Shown in pieces: positions 38,574 through 47,651 of a stretch of 64,000 nt of DNA; positions within the stretch are counted from its first letter, which is position 1; each line of letters opens with the position of its first letter. The DNA is taken from positions 620,001 to 684,000 of the forward strand of contig NZ_BMIH01000003.1 in NCBI RefSeq assembly GCF_014641735.1, in the 5' to 3' direction. Origin of the DNA: Sphingomonas metalli (lineage in GTDB: Bacteria > Pseudomonadota > Alphaproteobacteria > Sphingomonadales > Sphingomonadaceae). Both the position numbers and the translations under genes were made by a program. The notes under the pieces were generated by a model. The model saw only the letters and a list, made by a program, of their open reading frames with translations, was not told the DNA's origin and made no database searches.

Positions 38574-39867
38574 CTCGCTCGTCGCCGGCGCGCCGACGCT
38601 GGCCGCCACGCCGGGCGAGTCCCCGGCGCGCGTACCGACCGACTGGACGACCGCGTCGATGCAGCGCCGCATCCGCCGCCGCTATGCCGCCGAGTGCCGC
38701 TTCCGGCTGATGGGTCTCGGCGCGGTGGTGCTGTCGGCGGGGTTCCTTGCCTTTCTGATCGCGACCATGCTGGTGCAGGGTCTGGCCGGCTTCACCGAGA
38801 CGCGGGTTCGGGTGCCGATCGACCTCGCAGCGGCGAAGCTGCCCGTCACCGCGCGCCAGCTCGATGGCCGTGGCGCCGATCTGGCGCTGGCGGGTGCTGG
38901 GCTGGAGGGAGCGGTCGGCGCCGCGGCGGCACGGGCCTGGGGCGATCCCGCGCTCCTCTCGGGCGGCGCTTGGCTGCGCGTGCGCGACGCGATCAAGGCG
39001 GACCCCTCGCTGCTGCGGCGCAGTGCCAGCTTCGACCTGCCCGCGGCGAGCGCGATCGACATGGCGGTGAAGGGCGAAGGCGCGCCGGACGCCGAGCGGA
39101 CCGTGCGCCGTCTGGCTAGCGCGGGCGCCCTGTCGCGCGGGCTGAACCGAGACTTCCTCGTCGGCGCCGACGCGACCGACCCGACGCGGGTCGGCATCTG
39201 GGGCGCGCTGAAAGGCTCGTTGCTGACGATGTTCGTCACGCTCGCCCTCGCCTTTCCGATCGGCGTGCTGTCGGCCCTGTATCTCGAGGAATATGCTCCC
39301 AAGAACCGGTGGACCGACCTGATCGAGGTGTCGATCAACAATCTGGCGGCGGTGCCCTCGATCATCTTCGGCCTGCTGGGTCTGGCGGTGTTTCTCGGCA
39401 CGTTCGGCCTGCCCCGCTCCGCGCCGATCGTCGGCGGGCTGACGCTGGCGCTGATGACCATGCCGGTGATCGTCATCGCCGGGCGCAACGCGATCAAGGC
39501 GGTGCCGCCCTCGATCCGCGACGCGGCGCTCGGCGTCGGCGCGTCGCCGGTGCAGGTCGTCTTCCACCATGTGCTGCCGCTCGCCCTGCCCGGCATCCTG
39601 ACCGGCACGATCATCGGCATGGCCCGCGCCCTGGGCGAGACCGCGCCGCTCCTGATGATCGGCATGCGTGCCTTCATCGCCGCGCCGCCGACCGGGGTAA
39701 CGAGCCCGGCGACGGCGCTGCCGGTCCAGATCTTCCTCTGGTCCGATCAGGTCGATCGCGGCTTCGTCGAGAAGACCTCGACCGCGATCATCGTGCTCCT
39801 GGTCTTCCTGCTCGCGATGAACGGGCTCGCCATCTACCTCCGCAACCGCTTCGAGACCCGCTGGTAA
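38566..39867 (+). CDS. pstA: Phosphate ABC transporter permease PstA
   Basis: 433 residues with an N-terminal membrane segment and a periplasmic insertion of about 150 residues before the permease core (the DUF3333 type). The coupling motif is [26 protein letters not shown], and [17 protein letters not shown] follows. It pairs with PstC to form the channel. TAA overlaps the pstB ATG by one base. Confidence 0.95.
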   Translation: MNSSLVAGAPTLAATPGESPARVPTDWTTASMQRRIRRRYAAECRFRLMGLGAVVLSAGFLAFLIATMLVQGLAGFTETRVRVPIDLAAAKLPVTARQLDGRGADLALAGAGLEGAVGAAAARAWGDPALLSGGAWLRVRDAIKADPSLLRRSASFDLPAASAIDMAVKGEGAPDAERTVRRLASAGALSRGLNRDFLVGADATDPTRVGIWGALKGSLLTMFVTLALAFPIGVLSALYLEEYAPKNRWTDLIEVSINNLAAVPSIIFGLLGLAVFLGTFGLPRSAPIVGGLTLALMTMPVIVIAGRNAIKAVPPSIRDAALGVGASPVQVVFHHVLPLALPGILTGTIIGMARALGETAPLLMIGMRAFIAAPPTGVTSPATALPVQIFLWSDQVDRGFVEKTSTAIIVLLVFLLAMNGLAIYLRNRFETRW

Positions 39868-40631
39868 TGACCGACAGCCCCAAGATGACGGCCCGGCACG
39901 TCAATGTGCATTACGGCCCGAAACAGGCGATCGCCGACGTCTCGATCGATATCGAGCAGGATCGCGTCGTCGCCTTTATCGGTCCGTCGGGCTGCGGGAA
40001 GAGCACCTTCCTGCGCACGCTCAACCGGATGAACGACACGGTGCCGAGCGCGCGGGTCGAGGGAGACATCCGCCTCGACGGGCAGGATATCTATGCGCCC
40101 GAGATGGACGTGGTGCAGCTCCGCGCGCGGGTGGGCATGGTGTTCCAGAAGCCCAACCCCTTCCCCAAGTCGATCTACGAGAATGTCGCCTATGGCCCGC
40201 GCATCCACGGCCTGGCCGCGAGCAAAGCGGATCTGGACGCCGTGGTCGAGCGCTCGCTGACCCGGGCCGGCCTGTGGAACGAGGTGAAGGACCGGCTGTC
40301 GGACAGCGGCACTGCGCTGTCGGGCGGCCAGCAGCAGCGGCTGTGCATCGCGCGCGCGATCGCGGTCGATCCCGAGGTCATCCTGATGGACGAGCCGTGC
40401 AGCGCGCTCGACCCGATCGCCACCGCCAAGATCGAGGAACTGATCCACGAATTGCGCGGCCGCTACGCCATCGCGATCGTCACCCACAACATGCAGCAGG
40501 CGGCGCGCGTCAGCCAGCGGACGGCCTTCTTCCACCTGGGAACGCTGGTCGAGTACGGCGCGACGTCGGACATCTTCACCAATCCGCGTCAGGAACGGAC
40601 GAAGGATTACATCACCGGCCGCTACGGCTGA
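39867..40631 (+). CDS. pstB: Phosphate ABC transporter ATPase PstB
   Basis: 254 residues. Walker [10 protein letters not shown] at 39-47, Q-loop in [13 protein letters not shown] signature LSGGQQQRL at 151-159, Walker [14 protein letters not shown] and the H-loop histidine in [13 protein letters not shown]. Length and the [14 protein letters not shown] segment are diagnostic of PstB. Followed after 11 bp by phoU. Confidence 0.98.
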   Translation: MTDSPKMTARHVNVHYGPKQAIADVSIDIEQDRVVAFIGPSGCGKSTFLRTLNRMNDTVPSARVEGDIRLDGQDIYAPEMDVVQLRARVGMVFQKPNPFPKSIYENVAYGPRIHGLAASKADLDAVVERSLTRAGLWNEVKDRLSDSGTALSGGQQQRLCIARAIAVDPEVILMDEPCSALDPIATAKIEELIHELRGRYAIAIVTHNMQQAARVSQRTAFFHLGTLVEYGATSDIFTNPRQERTKDYITGRYG

Positions 40632-40642
40632 GTGGGGGACGT

Positions 40643-41329
40643 ATGAACGAGCATACCGTCAAGGCCTTCGACAGCGACATCGGTCAGCTGCGCGGCCTGA
40701 TCAGCGAGATGGGCGGCCTGGCCGAGGACGCCATCGCCAAGGCGATGCAGGCGCTGACCCGCAGCGACCTCGCGCTCGCCGCCGCAGTGCGCGAGAACGA
40801 CCGGCGGATCGACGAACTGGAAGCCGAGGTGGAACGGCAGGCGGTGCGGATCATCGCCCTGCGCGCGCCCCTGGCGGTCGACCTGCGCGAGGTGGTGGCG
40901 GCGATGAAGATCGCCAGCGTGGTCGAGCGGATCGCCGACTATGCCAAGAACATCGCCAAGCGCGTGCCGCTGATCGAGAGCGAGCATCGGATCGAGCCGG
41001 TGTCGATCCTGCCCGCCATGGGCCGCATGGCGGCCGAGATGGTGCGCAGCGCGCTCGATGCCTTCGCCGCACGCGATGCCGCGGAGGCGGCGCGGGTGTG
41101 GGACAGCGACGCCCCGCTCGACGATTTCTACGACTCGATCTTCCGCACCCTCGTCACCTTCATGGTCGAGAATCCGACGACGATCAGCCAGGTCGCGCAC
41201 CTGCTGTTCATCGCCAAGAATCTGGAGCGGATCGGGGACCATGCGACCAATGTCGCCGAAATGGTCTATTTCGCCGCCACCGGCGAGCATCTGGCCGACC
41301 GCGAACGCGGCGGCCTGGAAAGGGAGTAA
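40643..41329 (+). CDS. phoU: Phosphate signalling protein PhoU
   Basis: 228 residues forming two three-helix bundles with the metal-binding helix motifs EVVAAMKIASVVERIADYAKNIAKR and LLFIAKNLERIGDHATNVAEMVY. PhoU connects the PstSCAB transporter to PhoR and represses the regulon in phosphate-rich conditions. It is placed between pstB and phoB, as in many alphaproteobacteria. Confidence 0.96.
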   Translation: MNEHTVKAFDSDIGQLRGLISEMGGLAEDAIAKAMQALTRSDLALAAAVRENDRRIDELEAEVERQAVRIIALRAPLAVDLREVVAAMKIASVVERIADYAKNIAKRVPLIESEHRIEPVSILPAMGRMAAEMVRSALDAFAARDAAEAARVWDSDAPLDDFYDSIFRTLVTFMVENPTTISQVAHLLFIAKNLERIGDHATNVAEMVYFAATGEHLADRERGGLERE

Positions 41330-41333
41330 GCCC

Positions 41334-42029
41334 ATGGCCCGTGTCACCATGCTGCTGGTCGAGGACGATGCGGCGCTCGCCGAGCTGCTGACCTTCCACT
41401 TCCGGCGCGAGGATTTCGAGGTGGTCCACACGCCCGACGGCGAGGAGGCGCTGCTGCTCGCCCGCGAGCGCGCGCCGGACATCGTGCTGCTCGACTGGAT
41501 GGTGGAGGGGGTGATCTCGGGTCTCGAGGTCTGCCGCCGGCTGCGTCGGGCGCCCGAGACGCAGAACGTGCCGATCATCATGCTGACCGCCCGCGGCGAG
41601 GAAGAGGACCGGGTACGCGGGCTGGAGACGGGTGCGGACGATTACGTCACCAAGCCCTTCTCCCCGCGTGAGCTGGTGGCGCGGGTCGGCGCGGTGCTAC
41701 GCCGCGTCCGCCCGGCCCTTGCCGGCGAGGCGCTGACCTATGCCGATATCGAGATGGACACGGTCGGCCACAAGGTGAAGCGCGGCGGCGAGACGGTGGC
41801 GCTGGGGCCGACCGAGTTCCGCCTGTTGAAGCACTTCCTCGAACATCCCGGCCATGTCTTCTCACGCGAGCGGCTGCTCGACAGCGTGTGGGGCCATGAC
41901 AGCGACATCGAGAGCCGGACGGTGGACGTGCATATCCGGCGGCTGCGCAAGGCGATCAATGTCGGCGGCCGGTCGGATATCATCCGCACCGTTCGCTCGG
42001 CCGGATACGCGCTCGACGCGGAGGGCTGA
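41334..42029 (+). CDS. phoB: Phosphate regulon response regulator PhoB
   Basis: 231 residues. Receiver domain with acidic pair LLVEDDA, phosphoacceptor Asp54 (IVLLDWMVEG) and Lys in VTKPFSPREL. The C-terminal OmpR-type winged helix shows LGPTEFRLLKHFLEHPGHVF, SRTVDVHIRRLRKAI and RSAGYAL. AGGGAG lies 7 bases before the ATG at 41334. It would bind the Pho box at 36062-36090, closing the circuit; the sensor phoR is at the other end of the cluster. Confidence 0.96.
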   Translation: MARVTMLLVEDDAALAELLTFHFRREDFEVVHTPDGEEALLLARERAPDIVLLDWMVEGVISGLEVCRRLRRAPETQNVPIIMLTARGEEEDRVRGLETGADDYVTKPFSPRELVARVGAVLRRVRPALAGEALTYADIEMDTVGHKVKRGGETVALGPTEFRLLKHFLEHPGHVFSRERLLDSVWGHDSDIESRTVDVHIRRLRKAINVGGRSDIIRTVRSAGYALDAEG

Positions 42030-42129
42030 GCGCAGGGGGATCGTTGCGCGAAGGACACATACGCGCGCTGGGGCGTTGGCCCGCCGCTGGATGAACGATC
42101 CCGCACCGATATTCCGAGGAGAAACCTCC

Positions 42130-42579
42130 ATGAAGTTCGTGCTTCTTGCCGCCACCGCGCTGATCGCAGCGCCGGTCGTCGCCCAGGATATGACGACGCA
42201 GGGCACCCCGAACTCGACGACCACGCCCGATACCGCCACGGCGCAGCCGCCGGCCGGCGATCCCGCGATGCCCTCGTCGACCACGGACACCACCACCGCG
42301 CCCACGACCGACACCGCCCCGGCGACCGATTCGGGCATGACCACCCAGGCGCCCGCCGGCGGCGCGACGGGCGCGGCGCCCGGCGGCATGACGACGGGCG
42401 ACCCGGTCGGCGGCTATCAGCCGACCACGCCGACCACGGCCCCGGCCGCCGGCGCCCCGGTGACGGTCGCGCCGTCGCAGAGCCCGTCGCAGGCCTTCCC
42501 GCCGCCGGCGCCGCTGCAGAACTACCCGATCTGCAAGAAGGGCCAGTATGACAAGTGTCGCCAGCGCGGCGGCAAGTAA
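42130..42579 (+). CDS. Secreted Pro/Thr-rich protein of unknown function
   Basis: 149 residues with a signal peptide (MKFVLLAATALIAAPVVAQ). The mature chain is almost entirely low complexity (Thr, Pro, Ala, Ser, Asp, Gly) with a short terminal cysteine pair (YPICKKGQYDKCRQRGGK) that could close a loop. GAGGAGA precedes the ATG at 42130. It follows phoB by 100 bp and ends in its own terminator, so it is a separate transcript. No function can be named. Confidence 0.75.
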   Translation: MKFVLLAATALIAAPVVAQDMTTQGTPNSTTTPDTATAQPPAGDPAMPSSTTDTTTAPTTDTAPATDSGMTTQAPAGGATGAAPGGMTTGDPVGGYQPTTPTTAPAAGAPVTVAPSQSPSQAFPPPAPLQNYPICKKGQYDKCRQRGGK

Positions 42580-42623
42580 CCGGCTGATGCCCGCCGCGTG
42601 ATGCGGCGGCGCGGCTGAAGAAG

Positions 42624-42655
42624 AGGGCGCTCCGGAGAGCCAGGGCGCCCTTTTT
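42624..42655 (+). terminator. Rho-independent terminator of the Pro/Thr-rich protein gene
   Basis: Stem AGGGCGC / GCGCCCT with a 14-base loop followed by TTTTT. Confidence 0.85.
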
Positions 42656-43202
42656 ATATGGGTGGTAAGCGTGGCCGGCGGTCGCAGGATGGGGTTTACC
42701 AGCTGAAACAGCCTCTACCCCCTTCGTTCGCGCTGAGCCTGTCGAGGCGCTGTTCTTACCCGTCGCGCCTTGGCGAGGAGAGCCGGCGGCATCAGCCGAC
42801 TTGCGCAGCGGCCGTCAGAGAGCGAAAGATCCAGGCCTCCGCGGAACCTTCGCAAAAGGCGCGGCGGCTGCATCCTACAATCGTCATCCCGGACGTGTTC
42901 CGGGATCCACCGTTCCGCGAAATTTCTGGCTTGTACGCTCGCGGCGCAGTGGATGCCGGAACAAGTCCGGCATGACGCGCTCGCTTTCGCAGGTGTCTTG
43001 CCATCACGGCGATGACGTTGGGCCCAATTTTGGCTGGCTCCCGATTCGGAGCAACGCTTCGACAGGCCCAGCGCCAACGGGCGTGTGGCGGCATCGGGAT
43101 CATCGGGTTCGCGCGGTTGATCGAGCCATACCTACCGCCGGCCAACCGACCCGCCGTCCAATCGACCAACCACGTCCGCCGACGCGGGCGCAGCCTTAGC
43201 AA
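42656..43202. repeat. Gene-free region with inverted REP pair
   Basis: The main unit spans 42886-42978: CGTCATCCCGGACGTGTTCC and, 60 bp on, its diverged reverse complement GTGGATGCCGGAACAAGTCC followed by GGCATGACG. A second pair built on GAGCCTGTCGAGGCG (about 42737) and its complement GCTTCGACAGGCCC (about 43050) encloses it. Short reading frames here translate the repeats only. Confidence 0.7.
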
Positions 43203-43772
43203 TCAGCGCCCGGCGCCCGGGGGCATGCCGCCTGCGCCGCCGGCGCCGCCCATCATCATCTGCTGCTGCATCTGCATCTGGCGGACCTGCTCCTCGGGCA
43301 GAAAGTCGACGAGCTCGATATCGAAGACGAGCGTCGAATTCGCCGGGATCGGACCCTTGGCCTCGGCGCCATAGCCGAGCGAAGGCTTGAGCCAGACGCG
43401 GTACTTGGCGCCCTTCGGCATCAGCTTCAGCGCCTCGGAGAAGCCCGGCACGACACCCGCGACGGGCATGGGCGTCGGCTGCTGCGACTTGTCGAACACC
43501 TTGCCGTCGAGCAGCTTGCCCTCATAGTTGATGAGCGCGATGTCGGCATCGGTCGGCTTGGCCGCGCCCGGCTTGCCCGGCTCGAGCACCTTGTACTGGA
43601 GGCCGGAGGCGGTGACCTGCACGCCCCGGGCCCGGGCGTTGCGGGTGAGAACGTCGTCGCCCTGCCGGGCCAGCGCCACCGCGGCGATCACCGCCAGCGC
43701 GAGCCCGATCCAGAGATAGACCAGATAGCTGCGCTTGACCGGCTGGAGCGGAACGGCGGTGACGGTCGACAT
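43203..43772 (-). CDS. Membrane-anchored FKBP-type peptidyl-prolyl isomerase
   Basis: 189 residues: N-terminal membrane anchor (YLVYLWIGLALAVIAAVAL), then a single FKBP domain (SGLQYKVLEPGKPGAAKPT, INYEGKLLDGKVFDKS, VPGFSEALKLMPKGAKYRVWLKPSLGYG, IPANSTLVFDIELVDF). The tail is rich in Gln, Met and Gly (QMQMQQQMMMGG). It probably assists protein folding in the periplasm. ATG 43772 is used; an in-frame GTG lies 9 bp earlier. Confidence 0.9.
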   Translation of the reverse strand: MSTVTAVPLQPVKRSYLVYLWIGLALAVIAAVALARQGDDVLTRNARARGVQVTASGLQYKVLEPGKPGAAKPTDADIALINYEGKLLDGKVFDKSQQPTPMPVAGVVPGFSEALKLMPKGAKYRVWLKPSLGYGAEAKGPIPANSTLVFDIELVDFLPEEQVRQMQMQQQMMMGGAGGAGGMPPGAGR

Positions 43773-43896
43773 GGGGAACACATCCGTGCTGGAGATGCCG
43801 GCCCGGTCGCCGCCACCGGAAGTAGATCAAGGAGACCGGCCGCCGATCGGGCCGATCCGTCCGGCAGGCGAAGCGATCGCCCGCCGGACCGGGCGC

Positions 43897-44103
43897 TTAC
43901 CGCGCGCCGTCGCGCTCGGCGCGCTTGCGCTCCAGCTTGCGGGCGCGGCGCACGGCAGCGGCACGCTCGCGCGCACGCTTCTCCGACGGCTTCTCGTAGT
44001 GACGGCGCAGCTTCATCTCGCGATACACGCCCTCACGCTGCAGCTTCTTCTTGAGCGCGCGAAGGGCCTGGTCGACGTTGTTGTCGCGAACGATGATCTG
44101 CAT
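43897..44103 (-). CDS. rpsU: Small ribosomal subunit protein S21
   Basis: 68 residues, [20 protein letters not shown] at the start and a strongly basic C-terminus ([20 protein letters not shown]). This is the typical S21 sequence and length. The longer frame through it runs antisense to the response regulator and is not real. Between it and the FKBP gene a 13-bp imperfect stem (about 43857-43889) could terminate it. Confidence 0.97.
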   Translation of the reverse strand: MQIIVRDNNVDQALRALKKKLQREGVYREMKLRRHYEKPSEKRARERAAAVRRARKLERKRAERDGAR

Positions 44104-44316
44104 AAAACCCGGTAAGCTCCGAACAAAAGACGATAGCGGCGCGGAACGAACCGCACCGTGGATGGGTCCGCCTACCAGCCGGGCGCGGCAAAGGCAAGTC
44201 TTTGCGGGCCGGCGCGCCGCGGAGAGCTGTGGCCGGATCGCCACAGCGGCGTGGCATTCGGCGTCATGTTGCAGCTCTGCAATGCGGGCGATACGCAGGG
44301 ACATCAGTCCGGCGCC
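44104..44316. promoter_or_regulatory. Divergent control region of rpsU and the response regulator
   Basis: 213 bp without a gene. A hairpin GCTGTGG(N8)CCACAGC at 44226-44247 is the only clear structure. Confidence 0.3.
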
Positions 44317-45072
44317 ATGCCACAGCCCCGCGAGACCATGGACCTGGAGACCCGCCTGCTCATCGTCGACGACGATCCGGACATCCGCGAGCTGTCCGCC
44401 GCCTTCCTGTCGCACCACGGCTATATCGTCGACGTGGCGGAAGACGGCGCGGCGATGCGCGCCGCGCTGGCGCGGCACAGCTATGCGCTGGTGGTTCTGG
44501 ACGTGATGATGCCCGGCGAAGACGGACTGTCGATCCTGCGCTCGCTCGAACCCGCGACCGCGCCGGCAGTGATCATCCTCTCGGTCATCGGCGAGGAAGT
44601 CGACCGGATCGTCGGGCTCGAAATGGGCGCGGACGACTATATCGCCAAGCCGGCCAACCCGCGCGAGCTGCTCGCGCGCATTCGCTCGGTCCTGCGCCGT
44701 CACGAGGAGCGGCCGGCGCGACGTACCGGCGCCGTCGTGCCGCTCCGCCCGCAACAGCATTTCGCCGGCTGGCGGCTCGACCCGCAGGCGCGGTTGCTCA
44801 CCGATCCCGACGATGTCGTCATCAACCTGTCGGATGGCGAGTTCCGGCTGCTGATGACTTTGGTCGACCATCCCCGGCGCGTGCTGACCCGCGACTTCCT
44901 GCTCGATCATTCGCGCGGCGTGCAGGCCGAACATTTCGACCGGGCGATCGACGTGCAGGTCAGCCGGCTGCGACGCAAGCTGGCCCGACCCGACGGGCGG
45001 GGCGGCGACGAGCTGATCCGGACGGTGCGCAACGAGGGCTATATGTTCGCGGCCGATGTCGAGACGCGCTGA
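44317..45072 (+). CDS. OmpR-family response regulator
   Basis: 251 residues from the ATG at 44317 (244 from the alternative at 44338). Receiver domain: [16 protein letters not shown], phosphoacceptor Asp in [12 protein letters not shown] (residue 62), and Lys in [10 protein letters not shown]. OmpR-type winged helix: [35 protein letters not shown] and RNEGYMFA. It is followed directly by its histidine kinase; no target is known. Confidence 0.92.
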   Translation: MPQPRETMDLETRLLIVDDDPDIRELSAAFLSHHGYIVDVAEDGAAMRAALARHSYALVVLDVMMPGEDGLSILRSLEPATAPAVIILSVIGEEVDRIVGLEMGADDYIAKPANPRELLARIRSVLRRHEERPARRTGAVVPLRPQQHFAGWRLDPQARLLTDPDDVVINLSDGEFRLLMTLVDHPRRVLTRDFLLDHSRGVQAEHFDRAIDVQVSRLRRKLARPDGRGGDELIRTVRNEGYMFAADVETR

Positions 45073-46321
45073 CGTGCGCTCGATCGCCTGGCCGATCTTC
45101 GCGCTGGTGCTCGCGTCGGTCGTGGTCGCGGTCACCGCAATCTTCCTCGTCACCTTCAGCGGCCCCCCGCCCCGCCGCGCCGGTATCGATACGCGATTGA
45201 TCGTGGCCGCGCTGCGCGGTGGCGAAGGCGCGGGGCGACTGCGCGCCGAGCAACGCACTGCGCCGCCCAATCCGGGCCGCCCCTTCCACCCCGATGCCGA
45301 GGCACAGGCCCGGATCGCGGGAGTGCTCGACGTCCGGGCGTCCGACGTGCGGGCCTATTCGATGCGTCCGCCGCGCGGCCCCGGCGAGGAGTTCGGGCGC
45401 GACTTCGTGCTGGCGGTGCGCCGCGACGGGGGCTGGCGGGTCGTCGAGACGGAGCGTCCGCTGCTCGCGCCATGGCATGTCCAGACCCTGATGGTGATGT
45501 TGATCGTGGTCGCGGTCTTCGGCGGACTGGGCTGGGTGGTCGCGCAACTGATCTCCCGCCCGGTGCGCGCGGTGGCGCGCGCCGCGCAGGATGCGCGCGC
45601 GGGCGCCTCGCTGCCGCCGCTGCCCGTCGGGGGCCCGCGCGAGGTCCGCGACCTGTCGCGCGCGGTCGGGGCGATGCACGCCCGCCTCGCCGCGCATGCG
45701 GAAGGGCGCACGACCATGCTGGCGGCGATCGCGCACGACATGGGCACCCCGCTGGCGCGGCTGGCCTTTCGCGTCCAGCAGCTGCCCGATGCGGCGCGCG
45801 AGCGGGCCGAGGCCGACATCGCCGAGATGCGCGCGATGATCGCCGACGCACTGTCCTTCGCGCGCGACGAGCGGGTCGAGGCGGAGGCGCGGATCGATCT
45901 GGGCAGCCTGCTCGACAGCCTTGTGCAGGACCGACGCGAGGGGGGCGCGGCGGTGACGCTGCAGCCGGGCCCGCGTGCGGTGGTGCGCGGCGACAGCGGC
46001 GCGTTGCGCCGGCTGTTCGACAATCTGATCGGCAATGCCGTCCGCTATGGCGATCGTGCCGAGCTGGGCTGGCGGACAACGGGGGACCGGGTCGAGATCT
46101 GGGTCGACGATCACGGGCCCGGCATCGACCCGGCGACGGTCGAGCGACTGTTCGAGCCATTCGTCCGCGGCGACCCATCCCGCAACCGGGCGACCGGCGG
46201 CGCCGGCCTGGGTCTCGCCATCGTGCGTTCGATCGTGGCGCGGCACGGCGGCGATGCCGTGCTCGAGAACGGGACGACCGGCGCGCGCGCGCGGGTGACG
46301 CTGCCGCTGGCGACGCGCTGA
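45056..46321 (+). CDS. Sensor histidine kinase of the EnvZ type
   Basis: 421 residues: membrane helix ([21 protein letters not shown]), periplasmic region of about 100 residues, second helix ([21 protein letters not shown]), HAMP domain, H box [14 protein letters not shown] box [13 protein letters not shown], and G boxes VDDHGPGI and [13 protein letters not shown]. The H box has Gly where Arg-Thr-Pro is usual before the proline (HDMGTPL). The start is unsure: ATG 45056 overlaps the regulator by 17 bp, while GTG 45074 starts 2 bp after it. Confidence 0.9.
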   Translation: MSRRADVRSIAWPIFALVLASVVVAVTAIFLVTFSGPPPRRAGIDTRLIVAALRGGEGAGRLRAEQRTAPPNPGRPFHPDAEAQARIAGVLDVRASDVRAYSMRPPRGPGEEFGRDFVLAVRRDGGWRVVETERPLLAPWHVQTLMVMLIVVAVFGGLGWVVAQLISRPVRAVARAAQDARAGASLPPLPVGGPREVRDLSRAVGAMHARLAAHAEGRTTMLAAIAHDMGTPLARLAFRVQQLPDAARERAEADIAEMRAMIADALSFARDERVEAEARIDLGSLLDSLVQDRREGGAAVTLQPGPRAVVRGDSGALRRLFDNLIGNAVRYGDRAELGWRTTGDRVEIWVDDHGPGIDPATVERLFEPFVRGDPSRNRATGGAGLGLAIVRSIVARHGGDAVLENGTTGARARVTLPLATR

Positions 46322-46378
46322 TCGCGATTGCGAAGATGACGCCGAGTTTATACAGGCCCGCGATCACCAGCTTGCCGG

Positions 46379-46537
46379 ATGCCGTCGTTGGAAACTCGCC
46401 ACCTCATCGCCTACGGCCTGATCGCCCTGCTCGTTTTGGGCGGCATGGGGTTCGCGCTGGTCTATGGCCGGAAGCGGGCGGCGCGGCGGCGGCGGCTGCG
46501 CGGGATCAAGGACTATAATGGCGGCGCAACGCGCTGA
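46379..46537 (+). CDS. Small single-pass membrane protein, 52 residues
   Basis: A short frame starting MPSLETRHLIAYGLIALLVL. It has a membrane helix at about 9-29, followed by a strongly basic stretch (GRKRAARRRRLRG) and the ending IKDYNGGATR. The positive-inside rule predicts the C-terminus in the cytoplasm. It follows the histidine kinase stop by 57 bp, so it is probably co-transcribed. Supporting signs are the composition, good codon use, and the fact that it fills most of a 305-bp gap; no family can be named. Confidence 0.6.
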   Translation: MPSLETRHLIAYGLIALLVLGGMGFALVYGRKRAARRRRLRGIKDYNGGATR

Positions 46538-46626
46538 CATGAGGCGAAACATCGCCGAAGCATGACGACATAAGCCGGCAAAGCGCCGACCCCAGAGACC
46601 TTCCTGCAACGACAGGGAGGCCAAAG

Positions 46627-47535
46627 TTGACCCACCGACACGACGCCGATCACGGCCACGGCCTGGCCGAGGACTGGCCGCGGATCGAGGCGCTGCTCGC
46701 CCGGCGGCGGGCGCTGAAATGGTTCGCTGGTGCCGGCACCGCCGCATTGGTCGCGGGCTGCGGCGGCAGCGACGGCGATGCCTCGACGGTCAGCGTGACG
46801 ACCGGCACCGCCACGCCGACGCCCACCGCCTCGGCCAGTGCGACGCCGACCCCAACAGCGACGGCGACCGCCACCAGCGGCTGCATCGTCGATCCCAGCG
46901 AGACCGCCGGCCCCTATCCGGGCGACGGGACGAACACGGCGAGCGGATCGACCTCCAACGTCCTCACCGCCTCCGGCATCGTACGCTCCGACATCCGCCC
47001 CAGCTTCATCGCCAGCACGACGGTGGCGACCGGCGTAGCGATGACGCTCACCCTGACGCTGGTCGATGTGAACGCAGCCTGCGCGCCGCTCGCCAATTTT
47101 GCCGTCTATCTGTGGCATTGCGACCGGCAGGGGCATTACTCGCTCTACACCGCCGCGGCGGAGAGCTATCTGCGCGGCGTGCAGGTGACCGACGCCTATG
47201 GCCAGGTGACCTTCACCACCATCTTTCCCGGCTGCTACGACGGCCGCTGGCCGCACATGCATTTCGAGATCTTCTCCAGCCTGACCAATGCGACCAGCGG
47301 GCGCTATGCCGTGCTGACCTCGCAATTCGCGATGCCCGCTTCGGTATGCGGCATCGTCTATGCCGACAGCGCCACCTATCCGAGCAGCGCGTCCAACTTC
47401 GCCGCGATCTCGCTGCCGCGCGACAATGTGTTCGGCGACAATAGCGCGGCGCAGCTGGCGCAGCAGACGCCCGCCTTCACCGCGAATGCGAGCGGCGGCT
47501 ATGCGGCGACCGCGTTGATCGGCATCGCGCGCTAG
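46627..47535 (+). CDS. Intradiol dioxygenase-fold lipoprotein
   Basis: 302 residues. After a short cytoplasmic start, a hydrophobic segment ends in a lipobox (TAALVAGC), followed by a Thr/Pro/Ser-rich linker and a domain resembling intradiol ring-cleavage dioxygenases. Conserved segments are VYLWHCDRQGHYSLY, VTFTTIFPGCYDGRWPHMHFEIF and QFAMP, which contain the candidate iron-binding Tyr and His residues. Activity on catechols is not certain: many exported relatives are uncharacterised. The start is TTG at 46627, because AGGGAGG lies 6 bases upstream and no ATG precedes the lipobox. Confidence 0.82.
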   Translation: MTHRHDADHGHGLAEDWPRIEALLARRRALKWFAGAGTAALVAGCGGSDGDASTVSVTTGTATPTPTASASATPTPTATATATSGCIVDPSETAGPYPGDGTNTASGSTSNVLTASGIVRSDIRPSFIASTTVATGVAMTLTLTLVDVNAACAPLANFAVYLWHCDRQGHYSLYTAAAESYLRGVQVTDAYGQVTFTTIFPGCYDGRWPHMHFEIFSSLTNATSGRYAVLTSQFAMPASVCGIVYADSATYPSSASNFAAISLPRDNVFGDNSAAQLAQQTPAFTANASGGYAATALIGIAR

Positions 47536-47582
47536 ACGGTATCACGAGATGCGCGGCGGCTCCCCCTGTGCCGTCCGCGCAG

Positions 47583-47610
47583 CCCCGGCCGGCGTCGCCC
47601 CCGGCCGGGG
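47583..47610. terminator. Hairpin between the dioxygenase-fold gene and cysS
   Basis: Perfect 10-bp stem CCCCGGCCGG / CCGGCCGGGG with an eight-base loop, no T-run. It starts 47 bp beyond the stop of the upstream gene. Confidence 0.5.
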
Positions 47611-47651
47611 CCCCTTGGCGAAGCGGCGCGGGCGCGGGTAAGGCGCGTGCC

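Noticed and set aside
42792..43202. Reading frames on both strands in the gap downstream of the Pro/Thr-rich protein
   Set aside because: Their translations contain the tell-tale runs of REP repeats (HAGLVPAST, RNTSGMT) and have no domain or ribosome site.
43897..45270. 457-residue minus-strand frame that includes S21 at its end
   Set aside because: Only the last 68 residues are real (rpsU); the rest is antisense to the response regulator and kinase.
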